64,000 nt of DNA from NCBI GenBank assembly GCA_903813345.2, contig CAIIXF020000003.1, positions 6,225,815-6,289,814 on the forward strand, in the 5' to 3' direction. Positions 1-11,705 of this stretch are shown piece after piece. The notes under the pieces were generated by a model. The model was not told where the DNA came from, searched no databases, and was given only the letters and a program-made list of their open reading frames with translations. Within the stretch, counting starts at the first letter, position 1. The number at the start of each line of letters is the position of its first letter. This DNA comes from Owenia fusiformis (taxonomy: Eukaryota; Annelida; Polychaeta; Sabellida; Oweniidae). Made by a program: the position numbers and the translations under genes.

Positions 1-177
1 CTCATACAAGATGGAGCATTCAGTCTCAAATGATGTGGAATAGATAAAATCCAGTCCAACATGATTATTTAATGCCAGTTTTCCTTTTAAAATCATCTAA
101 AGTGCCACACGCCTAAATGTTGCCTATTAAATGGATGTAAACATCAGCAAGAAGTGTGCAGAATAAAACATACTTAC

Positions 178-516
178 CCTTTGCATTCGTTCTACTTCGC
201 TTCACAAAAGAGAGCTTCATCTTCACTCCTTCAGTTTGCAATACATCTCTGAACTCACCAAGCGAATCAGAGTTTGTCGTCGAAATACGAACGACTTTCT
301 ATATACATGGTCATTTTCTCTGACATAATTGCATAATTATTGTGCATGCATTTAACACTTGTTCCTTCCAGTTTGCTGATTGGTTGAGAATAGGCCAGCA
401 CGGTAGGTGTGAAATGATTTATGACCCGAGCTGTCACGGGCATCGGTCATGGGGACGGGGCTGCTAAACCGTAATATAGTCTATACTAGGCAGAGGGTAG
501 TAGTAACTAGACTCTG
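178..516 (-). promoter_or_regulatory. Promoter-like dispersed unit, copy 1, with TATA box and splice donor
   Basis: Read on the minus strand, this stretch is homologous along its length to 42570-42938. Shared landmarks in the same order are a CAGAGTCTAGTT start, a CCCCG-rich patch, a TATA-like box (TATATAG, 299-305) about 110 bases before the end, and a run ending in GAAGCTCTCTTTT and GAATGCAAAGGG. In this copy the end continues as GGGTAAGTATG, a strong splice-donor sequence, so the unit could be the promoter and short noncoding first exon of a gene running leftwards out of the window. That is inference; no coding exon is visible in the first 170 bases. It could instead be a transposon-derived promoter such as a solo LTR. 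Confidence 0.4.
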
Positions 517-533
517 AGAGCACGGTAAAAAAC

Positions 534-3500
534 ACTCGGCATACATTTCCTTTTGTTTATTTATTTAATATATATAACATTTGCTCAATGGACAACGCAG
601 TGCTTATATATTAGTCAATGAGTCAAAAGTCTTATTTCAAATGCTTAATATGTCAAGCAAAACTCATTAGAAATAAGACACTTGACCAACAAATTGACTT
701 TCTTCCAGTCGATAATACTATAATATATGACAGACTATTGTGAATTCATAGCAGTTATACTAATCATCAATCATGATGCAAGTTATTCATTTCAGATAAT
801 TTTCTTAGCTTTTTATTTTCTACTAATCTTTTTATTAGACAAAGAATACAACATCGATTCACATTTTTGCCATCTTGGAATAAACATTTTATAATGGACA
901 AAATGAGTTGTTTTGTTGAGATAACGTTATTTGAAAAAGACCATAGCACTTTTGCTTCAAATGCGCAAATAAAACACTATAATGAAGAAAATGTATAATG
1001 TAATTTAAAAAAACAAACAAAAAAATATTCATTACTATCGATATCATAGAAGTGCAGGCCCGTAACCAGGGGGAATGGGGGGTGGTCCAATGTTGATGTT
1101 GATATCGTAGTTATAATGTGACAACCAAGGTCTTGTAGCTATAATGTGACAATTCTCCAAGATTTCACTAAACGAGTCATTTGTGTCTATTAACTTGCAT
1201 TTAAATTGGCTGAGCAAAATCTTATCATTCGCTGATATGCAACAATTGCAAATGAAATACTTTTTGATAGAACCATAGAATTGAAAGCCCATGATAAAAC
1301 CCAGGTGTCCAGTGACTGATTAGTAACATTGCACAATGACCTTTATTTGCTGACTTTAGTCCAGATGCAGTGATGGAAATACTTAAATAAAATAAGTAGT
1401 TGTTTTTCTGTTGCAGTGCAGCAATTATTCAATTCTAGATCTGTTGACGTACTGTCATCAAATATTACAAATAAGAAGTAATTTAATCAGATAAAGTCAG
1501 ATTATAGCAATATTAATGTGCAGAAGAGATGCATCAACATCTTCCCAAATAGAGACAGCCAAATGTCAAAGCCACAAAAAAGTGGTAGTTATGACATCTC
1601 TTCTTCTTGGTACATGGTAATATATAACCAAAACAGACATTTGCTCCATAAATAGACTATAATACAAACTTATTTATTGCCTTAGTAACCACAAAAACAA
1701 TGCAAATTATAAAAGGTGCATTCTCAACCTAGTCTCAAAAAATAATTCCAAGAAGCAGATGAAAGCTAACATTTTTTAAAACTGTAATGTTTACACAAAA
1801 TAAGGTTTGTATCCCTGTTTATATATGGTGCAATTTAGGTTATTTTTCATATCTTAAGATCAGAGTTAGTTATATGGATGCATAATATTGAACTTTTTAG
1901 CCTATGACATGTCCATTCTTTAGTATATGGCTGGCTTGTTTAAAACATAAAACCTCTATTGTGGCCATAAACAAGTACAAGAAAAAAGAAAAGAGATAGT
2001 CTGACCTATCCCGAGCACTCAGAGAATCTAGTTAGAAACTAATGCAGATCAAACAAATGCAAAAGGTCTTCCTGGCCGTACATCCCATCTTATTACTAGG
2101 CCTACTTACGGACACCCATAGGATGGATTAGAAACAATTAGCCGTAGACAGCAATTTCCTGTCAACCTGCCCATTATTTCAAATATGCAGACTACTTTAT
2201 TTCATCTATTTTCATCATCATTTACAAGTGCAAAAAAAAGTTAAGTATCTTGGCCTCTTTCTAGAAATATTTAGAATTAAGAAAAGCTTAATTTCATTGA
2301 ATTTTAAAACATCATAAATCGTAAAAGATAAATGAAATGCAGAAATCAGAGCTTAAAATATTTATCATTTAATTTTTTAATTTTGCAATATCACGTCATT
2401 TAGAATTCTTATTACAAAATCAAAAATTTTCATTTCGAGTGGCAAAGTTCATATCATTCTAGAGTAAAATCAATTTATCTTGCCAGCTGAGTAAAGTACA
2501 TTACTACATGGATCACACATACTAGTTTTCAGCATGAGGAAATCACAATTCTGCAAGAAAATAAGAAATTCTTTCTTATTTGAGTGTCTCTTTCTAATTA
2601 AAGGTATTTAATCTACGGTATTCCGGTTTTGGGTTAAATGAATATGGCTAATACTCTTTAACAATCACAAAAAATTGTTTCATGATAATAATAATAATGA
2701 TTTCAGCCATTAAAGTCTTATATGACTTTTATTTACTTAAAATGTCATTTATGTATTATTTTCTAAAATAGCACATCCACAAGCCATAAACCATTAAACA
2801 GTATACTTGTGTCACTTTGACCTAAAAGCCTATGTTTTAATACAGCCTGAGTTAATTATAAATGTAGTTGTTTATTTAGATGAATGTCACTAAATACTCC
2901 TTCTCAAAGCAGCTGTTGCTTTGACCTTATTCCAAACATACTTCAAAAATAACTTCATCTTTTGTACAACTAATTCATTAACCTTTACCTAGGAGTAGGT
3001 ATTGATTCTTGCAATATGTATCTTTCATATAATTAAAGGTCTTCTTTATATTGAACTTTAGATGGTATTTATCTAATACTGTAAAGGTTTTTACGATATT
3101 CACTTTTTCTTACATTTGCATTAAATAGTGCGAGTGTACCTGATTCTGTTCATGTGCATGTTATCTTTTATCATCAATGTCATGTGGTGAAGAGAATGAT
3201 ACAGGAAGCATTTGCAATAAAAACATTAATATTATATTAAAGACCACTTTCCATCGCACTATGGTCTTACAGTTGAGAGATGGGACACCACATAGGTTGA
3301 AGATAGGATTTACCAGGCCAATTAATAAGTTCCGATATAATGTTATTTGATTTTTCACATGAGATGCAAAATTCATTGAGTATAACCATCAACCTATTGA
3401 GAGCAAAATATTGTTACTATTGTTACTTATGCTTTTGGTAGGTGGGGCAATATTTTGAATGTCAATGAAACAAATCCTTAAGTTACTTTGTTCAAAGAGA

Positions 3501-3880
3501 TAGAAGTTCTAGAAATAAATTTTAAGTTGATGAAAAAACAATTGTGTTGATCCAAAAGTCGTTGAAGGTGTTTGACAGTTAGCTCATGGAAGCCAAAAAT
3601 GTAGCTCTCAAATAAACTTGATTTTACTGCTACAGATGGATAATTTGGAGTTTTAATCTATATATATATCTGTGTGAAGTTATCAGGAACATGATGGACT
3701 AATTCGTATTTTAATAGGATATTATACTTATGAGATATTTGGAGTCATAGGATTGAACATTTCTGACAAAGGATTTACAATTTACTAACATTTATATGGC
3801 CATGCACTGAGCCCATGCAACATACAGTAGGTCAATAACCAGTAACATTTCTTCATTATATTGGTCCAATTATTTTGTAA
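534..3880. other. AT-rich spacer without a recognisable gene
   Basis: All open frames here are short (at most about 80 codons), with composition like the surrounding spacer and no recognisable motif. A short GCCCGTAACCAGG segment near 1056-1090 resembles the ends of the small inverted-repeat element at 52586-52756. I see nothing else to annotate. Confidence 0.6.
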
Positions 3881-4034
3881 ACATTAGGCAAATTTTACAA
3901 ACAATGCCAAGCTCAAACAGAATAACTCTGAAAAAAGAGAAAAAAGACTGAGATCAAAAACACTGTCAACAGAAGAGCCTCTTAAATTACCTGATACTAA
4001 AAAGTCTAAAAAGCAGATAAAAAACACAGATGCT

Positions 4035-5162
4035 ATGTCTAACTTAGAGACACCAGATCCTGAAACAATAGTTTCTGATTCAGATCTTGAAAAGTTGCCT
4101 GATGCCTCAAACTCAGTGCTTTTTATTGAACTTTCTAAAATGAAAGTTGATATACAGAACATGAAGGAAGAACATTCAAATGAATTAAAATTACTGAAAG
4201 AAACTATCCTAAATCAAGACGCTGACATTAAATCGTTAAAACTCGACAACAAGGACTTAAGAGATAGGCTTCTCTTTGCAGAAGGAAGAGCAGAAAGATC
4301 CGAGAAAGAACTTGCAGATACACAAGATGAAGTTATGAGCCTGAAGGACCGATCTATGCGAGACAATTTATTATTCTTCAAAATTCCAGAGATCAAAGAT
4401 GAGTCGTCAACTGATACAAGAAGAATACTGAATGAATTCTTGAAAAATGATCTAAAAATTGAAGATGAGATTATGATTGATAGGGTACACAGGATCGGAC
4501 AACAGAAGCAAGACCTTTACCCAAGAAGTATCGTTGCCAAATTTAATCCTTATAAGGGTAAGGAATTAGTCCTTGCCAATGCATGGCGGCTAAAAGGAAG
4601 TGGCAAATTCATAACAGAACAGCATCCTAAGCCTCAGATTGAAAAACAGCGATACATGTATGAAACAAAGAAACAAATCCTACAAGAGAATCCTGACGTA
4701 AGATGCACCATCACTAAGGATAAAATGTTGGTGAATGGTAGATTGATATATCCCCTCAAGACCCCTATCTCTAATTCTGATACTGTCCAAGATGCCCTTG
4801 ACACTAATCTGAAAAATGGTCCAGTGGTGACAGGCGCTGGAGGGTCTTACCAAGTACATGTAGCCAGAGTGCAAAACCTGACTGATGTGAAACCAGCGCT
4901 TCTGAAAGCATGCGGTGATCCATATGTTGCAAAAGCTACAAATAATAGCTATGCATTTGTGATCAAAAATGGTGCCAGGAAATATTATGATTTTCAAGAT
5001 GATGGAGACAATGGTATGGGACGTACAATCAGGAATACAATTGCAGAACTTGGCCTCTCAGATACAATGATAATAATATCACGATGGGACAATGGTCGAT
5101 ATGATCCTGAAAAATGGAAACTTGTCTCAAAACTTATCAAAGACAAAATGGGTGACAATTAG
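4035..5162 (+). CDS. LINE ORF1 protein (coiled coil plus RNA-binding core)
   Basis: This 375-residue frame opens after the stop at 3885 and could extend upstream to 3888, but 4035 is the first in-frame ATG. Residues about 30-105 are charged and heptad-like, suggesting a coiled coil for trimerisation. The block starting SMRDNLLFFKIPE (about 109-240) matches the RRM plus C-terminal fold of LINE ORF1 nucleic-acid chaperones, including the VHRIG and RSIVAKF segments. Residues 255-375 form an extra basic tail that I do not recognise. An out-of-frame ATG at 3904 stops after 15 codons; the A-rich run there could hide a one-base frameshift at the true start. Such proteins coat the element RNA. The reading frame is intact although the partner ORF2 is not. 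Confidence 0.7.
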   Translation: MSNLETPDPETIVSDSDLEKLPDASNSVLFIELSKMKVDIQNMKEEHSNELKLLKETILNQDADIKSLKLDNKDLRDRLLFAEGRAERSEKELADTQDEVMSLKDRSMRDNLLFFKIPEIKDESSTDTRRILNEFLKNDLKIEDEIMIDRVHRIGQQKQDLYPRSIVAKFNPYKGKELVLANAWRLKGSGKFITEQHPKPQIEKQRYMYETKKQILQENPDVRCTITKDKMLVNGRLIYPLKTPISNSDTVQDALDTNLKNGPVVTGAGGSYQVHVARVQNLTDVKPALLKACGDPYVAKATNNSYAFVIKNGARKYYDFQDDGDNGMGRTIRNTIAELGLSDTMIIISRWDNGRYDPEKWKLVSKLIKDKMGDN

Positions 5163-5711
5163 CCTTTTTTGATTTATCAACGTAGTTCTACCAAAACACC
5201 TGGTATGCTTTCTGGAATAATTCATTCCAGCAACAAAACATTGAACATTCAACTGTTAATTCACCATTTATATTCTAAAAGTTTTTAATTGCAAGGGAAA
5301 ATTGGAAACTTTCCAGATTTTGTATAATGCTCTATTCAGACACAAAAACATAGTTTCACACTACTATACCTTGCATTTGGTGTTCATGAGCAACCCATTT
5401 GGCTTATTAGTAATGATTATGTATTTGTTTTTATTTGTCTGTTCCTTATGAATGGTTTATCGGTTGAAAATTAGATGCTAGTAGGGCACTTTCAAAAATA
5501 TATTAAACAATTCAATTAGACAAACAAAGTATCTTATGCATTTCTAGGTGTTAGGTATAGTAGTGTGAGTTTCTCAAGCCCATGTACTATATTAGGTTAT
5601 TTAACCTTTTTTCCCCTGCATTTATAACTTGATGAATCTACTTGTATTTTTGATTCTGCGCTTTCTTTGAAAGTGGTAAACAGGAACATTTACACATTAT
5701 AATTTACTCAC

Positions 5712-5901
5712 CATTTACAATTGCCCTTGCATTTGTTTTTCACTTTTCATGAGGAAATGTTTTGATCAAATTGCCCTTGCAATTGTTTTTTCACTTTACT
5801 TCTCAGGTAAATGTTTTTGATCAAATTGCCCTTGCAATTGTTGTTTACTTTTGTCGAGGAAATGAACTGATGGAATTGCCCTTGCAATTGTTTATTTATT
5901 T
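5712..5901 (+). repeat. Four degenerate ~60-bp repeats with a palindromic CAATTG core
   Basis: Four copies of a motif of the form AATTGCCCTTGCAATTG recur about every 50-65 bases between ORF1 and ORF2 of the retrotransposon, each followed by T-rich sequence and often GAGGAAATG. The core is nearly self-complementary (CAATTG...CAATTG), so each copy can form a small hairpin. The array lies immediately before the endonuclease ORF. Confidence 0.6.
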
Positions 5902-5934
5902 TTCTAATATCTCACTATTAATCTTTATACTGGG

Positions 5935-6870
5935 GTGTATTGCATAATAAACTCTTACATTGCAATTGCTATTTCACATGGACTAGATCATTATGATAAT
6001 CTTCTATTAAATCCACTTGACTTTGATAAACACTTAGCCACGGAAGACCAGTTTAACAATGTTCAAACTCAAATGCATAGCATTTCTCAACAGTGTAATT
6101 TTGATAATATTGACAAATTAAACTCAACAATTAAATATGACTCATTTTCTTTACTTCATCTGAACATGAGAAGTTTACCAAAGAATAACTGGAAATTTGA
6201 AATGCTCAACTCTCTTAGTAAAAATTCTTTTTCTGTCATAGCAATGTCAGAAACCTGGTTAACAGAATCATCTGAAAAGCAATTTACATTAGATGGATAT
6301 AATACTGTATTTGATTCAAGGAAACTTTCAAGAGGTGGCGGGGTTTGCCTCCATATTGCAAAAACTTACAATTTTATTGAAAGATCAGATCTTAAATTAA
6401 ACTCTGATAAATGTGAATCTGTTTCCATAGAAATCAAACAAAATAAAGGGAAAAATATTTTGGTATCAGCTATTTATAAGCCACCTAATTTTAACTTACA
6501 TGAATTTAATAATCTTTTTAATTTACACTTAGAGAAAATGGCATCTGAAAATAAGTTTGCCTATATTTTAGGGGACTTTAATGTTGACCTTCTGAAATCA
6601 AATGAACATGACCTTACAAATGACTTTTTGTGTAACTTGTATACTAATAATTTTATGCCTTTAATTTATAGACCCACAAGAATCACTAGTAACTGTGCTA
6701 CATTAATTGATAACATTTTTACCAATGCAAATAATATCACCCAATCTGGTATAATTTTATATGACATATCAGATCATTTTCCAATTTATGCTGTAAGTAA
6801 TAATAATGAAACACCTAAAATAAAAAAGCAAAAGATTCAATATCGAATAATAAATAATGTTGTTTTCTAA
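5935..6870 (+). pseudogene. LINE ORF2 fragment: apurinic-type endonuclease domain
   Basis: The 311-residue frame shows the ordered signatures of the endonuclease/exonuclease/phosphatase domain of jockey/CR1-type LINEs: LHLNMRSL (N77), MSETWL (E106), SRGGGV near 132-137, AIYKPP near 179-184, LGDFNVDLL (D214, N216), and DISDHFPI (D280, H281) at the end. This domain nicks target DNA to prime reverse transcription. The protein then stops at 6870, after about 20 lysine- and asparagine-rich residues, whereas a full ORF2 continues for several hundred residues with the reverse transcriptase. The endonuclease block itself has no internal stop, so truncation may be recent. The ATG at 5935 is simply the first in frame. 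Confidence 0.75.
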
Positions 6871-7465
6871 TTAATTCAATTCTATTGGAGAAGGTATTAG
6901 AACAACACCACTCTATACATGTATATCAATGGAAAGTTGACTCAATTTATAAGCCATTTTTAGATCATAGATTGGACATGATTCTAATTCAGTATCATTT
7001 TGCAGCCATAGATTAAATATAATTTCAATTTGGTATCATATGACTGACACCACTGATTTGATATAATTCTAGTTTGATGTCAGTCTGCATGATGTTATTC
7101 TAGTTTTCTCGTTTTCATGGGACCACTCTAACATCATAAAATATTATGATGCTAATTTATTGCAGTTTTCACAAAATACTATAAAATCACAAAATATTAT
7201 TATCCTTTAGCCACATTCTTTGATATAATCTTACAATTATGCACCTGAGTTAATCTATATTGTTCTCAATGAAAGGGATAACTTTACAGGGTGTGTTATT
7301 TATGATTATGTTTATACAGTTTAATACAAGGAACTTCCTGTTTTAAAGAAATACAGCCAACAACAGGGTCGTGAAAACGTTTAACTTAATAGTAATTGGC
7401 ATCAGGAGAAAGCTGATTTGAAAGTTACATTGAGAGGGTAAACGTTGTCAAGAAGATATTGTTTG
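6871..7465. other. AT-rich spacer
   Basis: No gene is visible. Between about 6940 and 7120 a loosely repeated ATAGATT...ATTCTA...TATCAT phrase recurs three or four times, suggesting an old degenerate tandem repeat. Confidence 0.5.
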
Positions 7466-8692
7466 TAAAGCTACGTTCACACCAACGGCGAATGCCACGC
7501 TTTAAATCGGCGAGCAAAGCGGCACCAAAGTATGGCGCTTTAAAGGGACTTGTAAAGCGGCACCAAAGCGTAACAAAGCTTGATTAAAGCATCGGGGTTG
7601 TAGTAGGTCGTAGAAAAGCTTGATGTAAAGCGGGATGTTCGGCAAGAGCGCCAAAATTTTTTAAACTTTTTAAAAATTTTGGGTGCTCCGTTACAAATTG
7701 TTTAAAGCGCCGAGAGTGTATCAAAGCTTAACAAACCGTAATAAAAAGCTCAGCAAAGCTTGACCCAAAGCGTAGGAAAGCTTAACAGAGCTTGGTTCAA
7801 AGCGGGGAGCCCAGTCTCTTTACGGTCTGTTACCACTTGACACGCTTCGTTTAGATGTCTCAAGCTTTGCTACTGGCATGAAGATCTGACACGAGGTCAG
7901 ACGCTTTCATCAATATCTGACACTCTTTGTTACGCTTTCATGAAGGACTCTCAAGCTTTTTAACGAATTGAGATGCTTTAATCAAGGATTGAAACACTTT
8001 GTTAAGCTTTGTTACGCTTGACAAGCTTCCTCACGCTTTCTCACGCTCTTTCACGCCGTGAGACAAACATCATGTCTTCTTCAGATAGGTCATGATCTGG
8101 TCCATCTGGAAATTCTGGATCTTGTTGTTCTGCCATCGTCTTCTCGAGTCACAGATGCAATGGTTTTATGGATCTACTGCATCTTTATACAGCCATTTGA
8201 TCAAAAGCGTCATGATAAAGGCGATCTCGAAAATGCACAACAGAGCTTGGCAATCATATCAGAGCCTGATTAAAGCATCATAATCGCATCAAAGCGTAAT
8301 AATGCTTACCAAAGCTTATCAAAGCGTGATTTTAAGCGTAAAAAAGCCTGGTTGAAGCAGGATCATAGCGTGAGGAACCGTAACAAGTCGGGAAATCAGA
8401 GCGTATCAGAGTTTATCAGAGCGTAACTTTACTTAGGAGATCGCAATATTTTTGGAAAAGTAAACATAAATGACAGCGCTTTGCTCGCTGATTTAAAGCG
8501 TGGCATTCGCCGTTGGTGTGAAAGTAGCTTTAAAAATGTTTGGCGCTCTTGCCAAATATCCCGCTTTACTCTGAGCTTTTCTACGACCTATTACGACCCC
8601 GACGCTTTAATCAAGCTTTGTTACGCTTTGGTGCCGCTTTACAAGCAACTTTAAAGCGCCATCAAAGTGCCGTTGGTGTGAACGTAGCTTTA
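7466..8692. mobile_element. Large foldback element built from AAAGC-type subrepeats, TA flanks
   Basis: The left end (AAAGCTACGTTCACACCAAC) recurs as an exact inverted copy at the right end (GTTGGTGTGAACGTAGCTTT), with TA on both sides at 7466-7467 and 8691-8692. A second inverted end lies inside at about 8505-8536 and pairs with the left end over a longer stretch, including the AATGCCACGC segment. The outermost right 150 bases match the left interior (about 7500-7660) in reverse. The interior is packed with AAAGCTT and AAAGCG words on both strands, so most of the element can fold on itself. The two overlapping frames at 8058-8283 fall inside these subrepeats and are not genes. No transposase is present, so it is non-autonomous. 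Confidence 0.75.
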
Positions 8693-11280
8693 TCAATGAC
8701 TACCTGTTTAATGTGAAAAAGTACTAAAACATACTAAAAATTTAACTTGCATCACAGATAGAAAATTCACAGAAACCTACTTTTCCATAAACATTATAGT
8801 TTAAAAAATAAGAATGCAACTCTTATGATTTGCACTTCGTCTGAGGCAAGGAGATTTGGGGTTAAGTGGTCAGAACCCTTTCAAGTTAACAACTTGTTAT
8901 TTATTTGCTAATTGCAGGTATTGTAATAAATAGGCTTATTGCATGTAATATGACAGTCTTCTTAGAAAGTGGTTAGAGCTCTTATAAGTGTTGAAATAGC
9001 ATCCTCTTCCGCTATAAAACGCAGACTCTTGTAAATAACATGGAACATTGTCATTGTGATTCTTGTACTACAAATTCATAATAGTACAATAAACACATTT
9101 GAAACAACTAAGTCATGCTCATTTTGAACTCTCCTGTCTTGATTTGTGAAGTTAAAATAAATTAGAAAGGAAAGATGTGAGTAGAAATGAAGAACATGGT
9201 GATATTTTATTCCATAACTCATTGCAATATTGTAATGTCAAGGTCATTTTCTCCATTATAGGATAACAATACTGGATATCTGTGATAATGTGTCTCAAAC
9301 TTAATCTAACTTAATCAAAAAGATTCAAGCGAAATGTCCAATGGATTGTCTAACAATGTTCATTATTAATCTAGCCCTAATTCCTTTCTTGTTCTGTTTA
9401 ATTATGGCCACATGCCCACATGGTTCTGTTACTCATTTATTCTGTCCCCGATGACTCTCATCCTTTGTTAGAATACCTTTGATCATAATAGCTTTTATTG
9501 TACTAAAATGGCAACAAGCAGTTTATGGCAAACCATTGGGCATCGATGTAACAATTTCTACAAAAAAGGTTAACAGATAAATAACATTGCACCATGATGT
9601 ATATGCATGGTCGGTCAGAATCAAATAAATAAAAACAAGAAAGGTAACATCCAATTTTCAGGTCTGATTTACTTTCCTTTCATATTCCAAGATGTGGATG
9701 TATATATTTCCTGTTGAATTGACCTCATACCAAATGTGATTGGCAAGAGTAGTCACATTATGCTGAAGTGTTTAGCTTGTCTTCAATTGTAAGTTGATGA
9801 TTTGAAATATTTTCCAGAAATGATATGTAAATAACTGAAATATGAGGCAATTTGAGCACATTTTCAGAGGACAAAGTGTCCAATTGTGTTTTAATTGTCA
9901 TGCTTATCCTTTAAAGGTGCAACAATTAGTGCAGAGGGGGCCATTCAACGATCATGGCAATATCAAAATTTATTTAAGTTTGGATATTTCATCAAGACTT
10001 ACATCTATTTTTATTATCTACAAAGAAACCCCCTAGATAACATTATGTCAGCTGATATTCCTCTTGAAACATGGTGGATCTTAAAATTATAAAAGTGGAT
10101 TTCCCCTTTTTGAAGCTTTGAACTGAATTTACACTTCTTAATGTTGAAATTAATAGTTTATCAATACATTTTAAGAAAATAGGTATGTCAAAGAAGATGT
10201 TAAGCCAAATGTTGCCTTGATAGCTCAGATAATGTTAAAATTTTCCTATTTTCTCTCTACAGGCCTTGTTACCCCTTTAAAAGTCCCATAAGTACATGGT
10301 TTAAATCACATTAAAAATCTGGTAGTCTTAAATAACAGTGAAAACGTGCATTTAAAATGCGTTTTATATTCATGTTACATTTCTGCTTTCTTATTTGTGT
10401 TTTTGATTTCAGCTTATCAAATAATAAGGAATAATACAAGGTGTTGCAAAAGTAACAGGACTGGTGCTTTTGGAACACCCTGTACTGATCATCATAATAA
10501 GTAGATTCACCTGAATTTCTTTAAAAGTATTAAAAATGGCAAAAATATGTCAAGTTGCAAGAGATCTCCTGTTGTCAAACTTAGAAACCGTACATTGATT
10601 TTTAAAATGAAAAAAATCATAAGAAATTAAAAATCAGATTAACTCATATTGCATGGACTTGAAACAAATGTTTGAGGAAATATGCATGACTGCTTACAGA
10701 ATAATTTTGAGTTAAATTAAGTAAAGAATTCTGTAAAAGCACTGATCCAAAACCAGCCAAGATCTAAAGCCGTCTCAGTTATGAAATAAGATATAACAAA
10801 TGCTAGTATGATTGGCATTATTCCCAGTGGACTGAACTAGGGGTGAATGAGTCCCTTTCAATCATAATAAACTGAATTTTAGTGCAGTAGTAGTCATAAA
10901 GCTCTGGGTGAAGGTTACATCATTGGTATTATTAAAGGGATTAAAGTAGCTGTTATATAATGTGATGGTTTAATAAGAGGAGTCTAGATAAATGACAAAG
11001 GTGGTGGCAAATGGCTGTGAGGCTTCTCATTCATGAGACAATTAGTTCACCTTGACCTGGTGAAAGAAGTTGATTAGAGCAGGAAGGGTCCAGGGTCTTA
11101 TAAGTAAGACTAAATAGAATATAGTAAATGTGGCAATTTATTTATGGTATCACATGGCCTCAACAACAATGCAAAATAAACAGAACCTATGATCAAAAAG
11201 ATCCTATTTTTCATTATATTTCTCTATTAAAATTTTGAGACTTTTTGTCATGTATTAATCGGTTATAATAACAAATTGAT
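8693..11280. other. AT-rich spacer with one small hairpin element
   Basis: No gene is supported; the short frames at 9842-10092 are AT-rich and lack motifs. At 10440-10485 a roughly 45-bp inverted repeat (GGTGTTGCAAAAG ... CTTTTGGAACACC) ends in CCTGTA and resembles a mariner-type MITE remnant. Confidence 0.5.
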
Positions 11281-11705
11281 TTTGTTTTGCAATATTTCGA
11301 TTTATTCTTTAAATCTTTTTCAAGCAACTGTTGAGTTGCTTGAAAAAGATTTAAAGAATAAATCGAAATATTGCAAAACAAAATCAATTTGTTATTTTAA
11401 CATAAAAACAACTACTTTTTGAACACTTAGTGGACTATTTTTATGACAGTAGTGGACTATATACAATAGGAGTTGCTTGAAAAAGATTTAAAGAATAAAT
11501 CGAAATATTGCAAAACAAAATCAATTTGTTATTTTAACATAAAAACAACTACTTTTTGAACACTTAGTGGACTATTTTTATGACAGTAGTGGACTATATA
11601 CAATAGGAGTTGCTTGAAAAAGATTTAAAGAATAAATCGAAATATTGCAAAACAAAATCAATTTGTTATTTTAACATAAAAACAACTACTTATTAATCGG
11701 TTAAA
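11268..11705. repeat. Inverted repeat followed by 137-bp tandem repeats
   Basis: A 60-base segment around 11268-11330 is followed by its near-exact reverse complement from 11334, joined by a few bases. The reverse-complement segment then continues as a 137-bp unit repeated in direct orientation with starts at about 11334, 11471 and 11608; the last copy is partial. The copies look almost identical, implying recent expansion. A TAATCGGTTA-like phrase occurs at both outer edges. Confidence 0.75.

Larger units (their letters stand above)
3888..6870 (+). mobile_element. Non-LTR retrotransposon, two-ORF type, lacking reverse transcriptase
   Basis: ORF1 (4035-5162) and an endonuclease ORF2 fragment (5935-6870) lie in the order and orientation of CR1/L2/jockey-type LINEs. 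The normal continuation of ORF2 into a reverse transcriptase is absent: the frame stops at 6870 shortly after the endonuclease signature, and no RT motif follows. I do not see a poly-A tail or target-site duplication that would fix the ends. The element is therefore a 3'-truncated or internally rearranged copy that could not move by itself. The exact clade is not settled by what remains. Confidence 0.7.

Noticed and set aside
8058-8283. Overlapping frames in the foldback element
   Set aside because: They are composed of the AAAGC-type subrepeats and have no protein motif.
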